In this document: positions 31,393-32,848 of the stretch, piece by piece
Position numbering within the stretch: the first letter of the stretch is position 1
How the letters are laid out: each line of letters begins with the position of its first letter
Source: Nonomuraea indica
GTDB taxonomy: Bacteria; Actinomycetota; Actinomycetes; Streptosporangiales; Streptosporangiaceae
DNA length: 32,848 nucleotides
Assembly (NCBI RefSeq): GCF_002850745.1
Contig: NZ_KZ559486.1
Location: forward strand, 41,046 to 73,893
Direction: 5' to 3'
Notes under the pieces: generated by a model
Databases searched by the model: none
What the model was told of the DNA's origin: nothing
Seen by the model: only the letters and a program-made list of their open reading frames with translations
Translations under genes and position numbers: made by a program

Positions 31393-32805
31393 ATGACACT
31401 CCGTCGCCTGCTCCTCGCGTTACTGGCCGCACTCGCCATGCTCGCCACCACGCTGGCCGCGACCGCGCCCGCCGCCGCGCACGGCGCCGTGACGGCCGCC
31501 GCGCCGCAGTGGCAGCCCAACACCGCCTACACCGCCGGCACCCGCGTCACCTACAACGGTCAGGACTACGAGTGCATCCAATCGCACACCTCCCTGACCG
31601 GCTGGGAGCCGCCCAACGTGCCCGCCCTGTGGAAGCCCGTCGACGGCGGCGGCGACCCGGGGGCGCCCCCGGCCCCCGGCGCCCCGGCCGTCACCGGGAC
31701 GACCAACAGCTCGATCAGCCTGTCGTGGGGCGCCTCGACCGGCACCGTCACCGGCTACCGCGTCTACGAGGGCGCGACGGTCAGGGCCACGACCGGCGGC
31801 ACCTCCGCGACGATCGGCTCGCTGGGCTCCTGCACCACCCACACCTACACGGTGCGGGCCTACAACGCGGCCGGTGAGTCGCCGGCCAGCGCGTCCGTGA
31901 CCGGCACCACCGGCGGCTGCACCGGCGGCGGCGACCGGATGCCCGGAGCCCCCTACCTCTACATGGGCTGGGGCAACCCGCCCGCGCCCGCCACGGTCAT
32001 GAACGCCACCGGCGTCAAGTCGTTCACCATGGCCTTCATCCTGTCGAGCGGTGGCTGCACCCCCGCCTGGGACGGCCAGCGCCCGCTGACCGGCGGCGCG
32101 GACGCCCAGGCCATCTCGGCCGTCAAGGCCGCCGGCGGCAACGTGCAGATCTCCTTCGGCGGCTGGCAGGGCAACAAGCTGGGCCCCAACTGCTCCACCC
32201 CGCAGGCCTTCGCCGGCGCCGTGCAGCAGGTCATCAACGCCGTCGGCCCCGCCGTCGTCGACTTCGACATCGAGAACACCGACGAGTTCGAGAACTACAC
32301 CGTCCAGGACCGCATCCTCAACGGCCTCAAGATCGTCAAGCAGAACAACCCCGGCGTCAAGGTCGTCGTCACCTTCGGCACCACCAGGACCGGCCCCAAC
32401 GCGCACGGCATCCGCCTGATCAACCAGTCGAAGGCGCTCGGCGTCCCCATCGACAACTACACGATCATGCCGTTCGACTTCGGCAGCTCCAACATCTACC
32501 AGGACACCGTCAACGCCGCCGAGGGCCTCAAGACCGCGCTGAAGAACGCCTTCGGCTGGAGCGACGCCCAGGCCTACGCGAAGATGGGCATCTCCGGCAT
32601 GAACGGCCTGTCCGACCAGCAGGAGCTCACCACTCCGGCCACCTGGACCCAGATCCGCGACTGGGCCAGGAGCAAGGGTCTGACGAGGCTGGCGTACTGG
32701 TCGGTCAACCGCGACCGGCCGTGCCCCGGCGGCGGGGTCGTCTCCCACTGCAGCGGCATCTCCCAGACCGACTGGGAGTTCACCCGCATCACCGCGGGCT
32801 TCTGA
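31393..32805 (+). CDS. Secreted GH18 chitinase with CBM5/12 and fibronectin III domains
   Basis: The 470-residue protein has a signal peptide (RRLLLALLAALAMLATTLAATAPAAA). A CBM5/12 chitin-binding module follows at about 38-83 (PQWQPNTAYTAGTRVTYNGQ..WEPPNVPALWKPV). Then come a Pro-rich linker, an FnIII domain (about 97-172) and a GH18 barrel (about 185-470). D290-F-D292-I-E294 in VVDFDIENTDE is the DxDxE catalytic motif with E294 as acid, and YWSVNRD closes the barrel. It hydrolyses chitin by substrate-assisted retention. The mature N-terminus begins near HGAVT, reminiscent of AA10 proteins. A shared promoter with GH5 suggests common control. Confidence 0.93.
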   Translation: MTLRRLLLALLAALAMLATTLAATAPAAAHGAVTAAAPQWQPNTAYTAGTRVTYNGQDYECIQSHTSLTGWEPPNVPALWKPVDGGGDPGAPPAPGAPAVTGTTNSSISLSWGASTGTVTGYRVYEGATVRATTGGTSATIGSLGSCTTHTYTVRAYNAAGESPASASVTGTTGGCTGGGDRMPGAPYLYMGWGNPPAPATVMNATGVKSFTMAFILSSGGCTPAWDGQRPLTGGADAQAISAVKAAGGNVQISFGGWQGNKLGPNCSTPQAFAGAVQQVINAVGPAVVDFDIENTDEFENYTVQDRILNGLKIVKQNNPGVKVVVTFGTTRTGPNAHGIRLINQSKALGVPIDNYTIMPFDFGSSNIYQDTVNAAEGLKTALKNAFGWSDAQAYAKMGISGMNGLSDQQELTTPATWTQIRDWARSKGLTRLAYWSVNRDRPCPGGGVVSHCSGISQTDWEFTRITAGF

Positions 32806-32848
32806 CCCCCCTCCCGGCGTGGCGGGCCGCCGCCCGCACCGGCGGCCC

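Noticed and set aside
32806..32848. Terminator after the chitinase
   Set aside because: A GGGCCGCC/GGCGGCCC pairing begins here, but the window ends inside it, so the hairpin cannot be fully read.

Overview
The window is high-GC actinomycete chromosomal DNA. Signs are very strong G/C at third codon positions, GTG and TTG starts, long antisense shadow frames, several probable leaderless genes, and secreted chitinase and cellulase enzymes. The gene mix fits Streptosporangiaceae or a related family (a Nonomuraea-like organism); this is inference, since no rRNA or other marker is present. No tRNA, rRNA, CRISPR array, prophage or complete insertion sequence was seen.

Layout: (1) 1-3593, the end of a sugar operon: a partial Gfo/Idh/MocA oxidoreductase overlapping a GH38 alpha-mannosidase. 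(2) 3631-4189, two small overlapping genes carrying related C-terminal modules, the first with a KAEG repeat; they look like remnants or a duplication of an Rpn/transposase-like family. (3) 4313-4972, a cyclase-family hydrolase. (4) 4951-12638, a polyamine import and catabolism module: a divergent Lrp/AsnC regulator, aminobutyraldehyde dehydrogenase, a four-gene PotABCD-type ABC transporter and a PuuB-like FAD amine oxidase. (5) 12706-14597, a dienelactone-hydrolase-like enzyme and a class-A beta-lactamase-fold lipoprotein. (6) 14689-20147 on the minus strand, a PEP mutase/isocitrate lyase-family enzyme, a 1017-residue SARP/AfsR-type regulator and a DHA2-type efflux pump. (7) 20193-23749 minus, a DUF998-like membrane protein coupled to a GT4 glycosyltransferase, an EamA transporter and a DedA protein. 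(8) 24247-27925, a sensor histidine kinase without a neighbouring response regulator, an unknown membrane protein, a VC0807-like membrane protein and a LysE/LeuE exporter. (9) 28114-32805, a secreted hydrolase cluster: GH5 cellulase, M14 carboxypeptidase and GH18 chitinase.

The best regulatory observation is that the GH5 and GH18 genes, 3.2 kb apart, share one promoter design: the same TTGGGTCTTGT box overlapping the -35, a 17-bp spacer, a TACGNT -10, and a palindrome related to TAGGAAACTTTCCTA 12-13 bp after the -10. This implies a common repressor for polysaccharide-degrading enzymes. A second theme is in-frame coding minisatellites (12, 12, 12, 15 and 24 bp units) in five separate genes. 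A third is a set of starts lying 6-7 nt after a -10-like hexamer, the actinobacterial leaderless arrangement. None of this proves a new system; most genes belong to known families.
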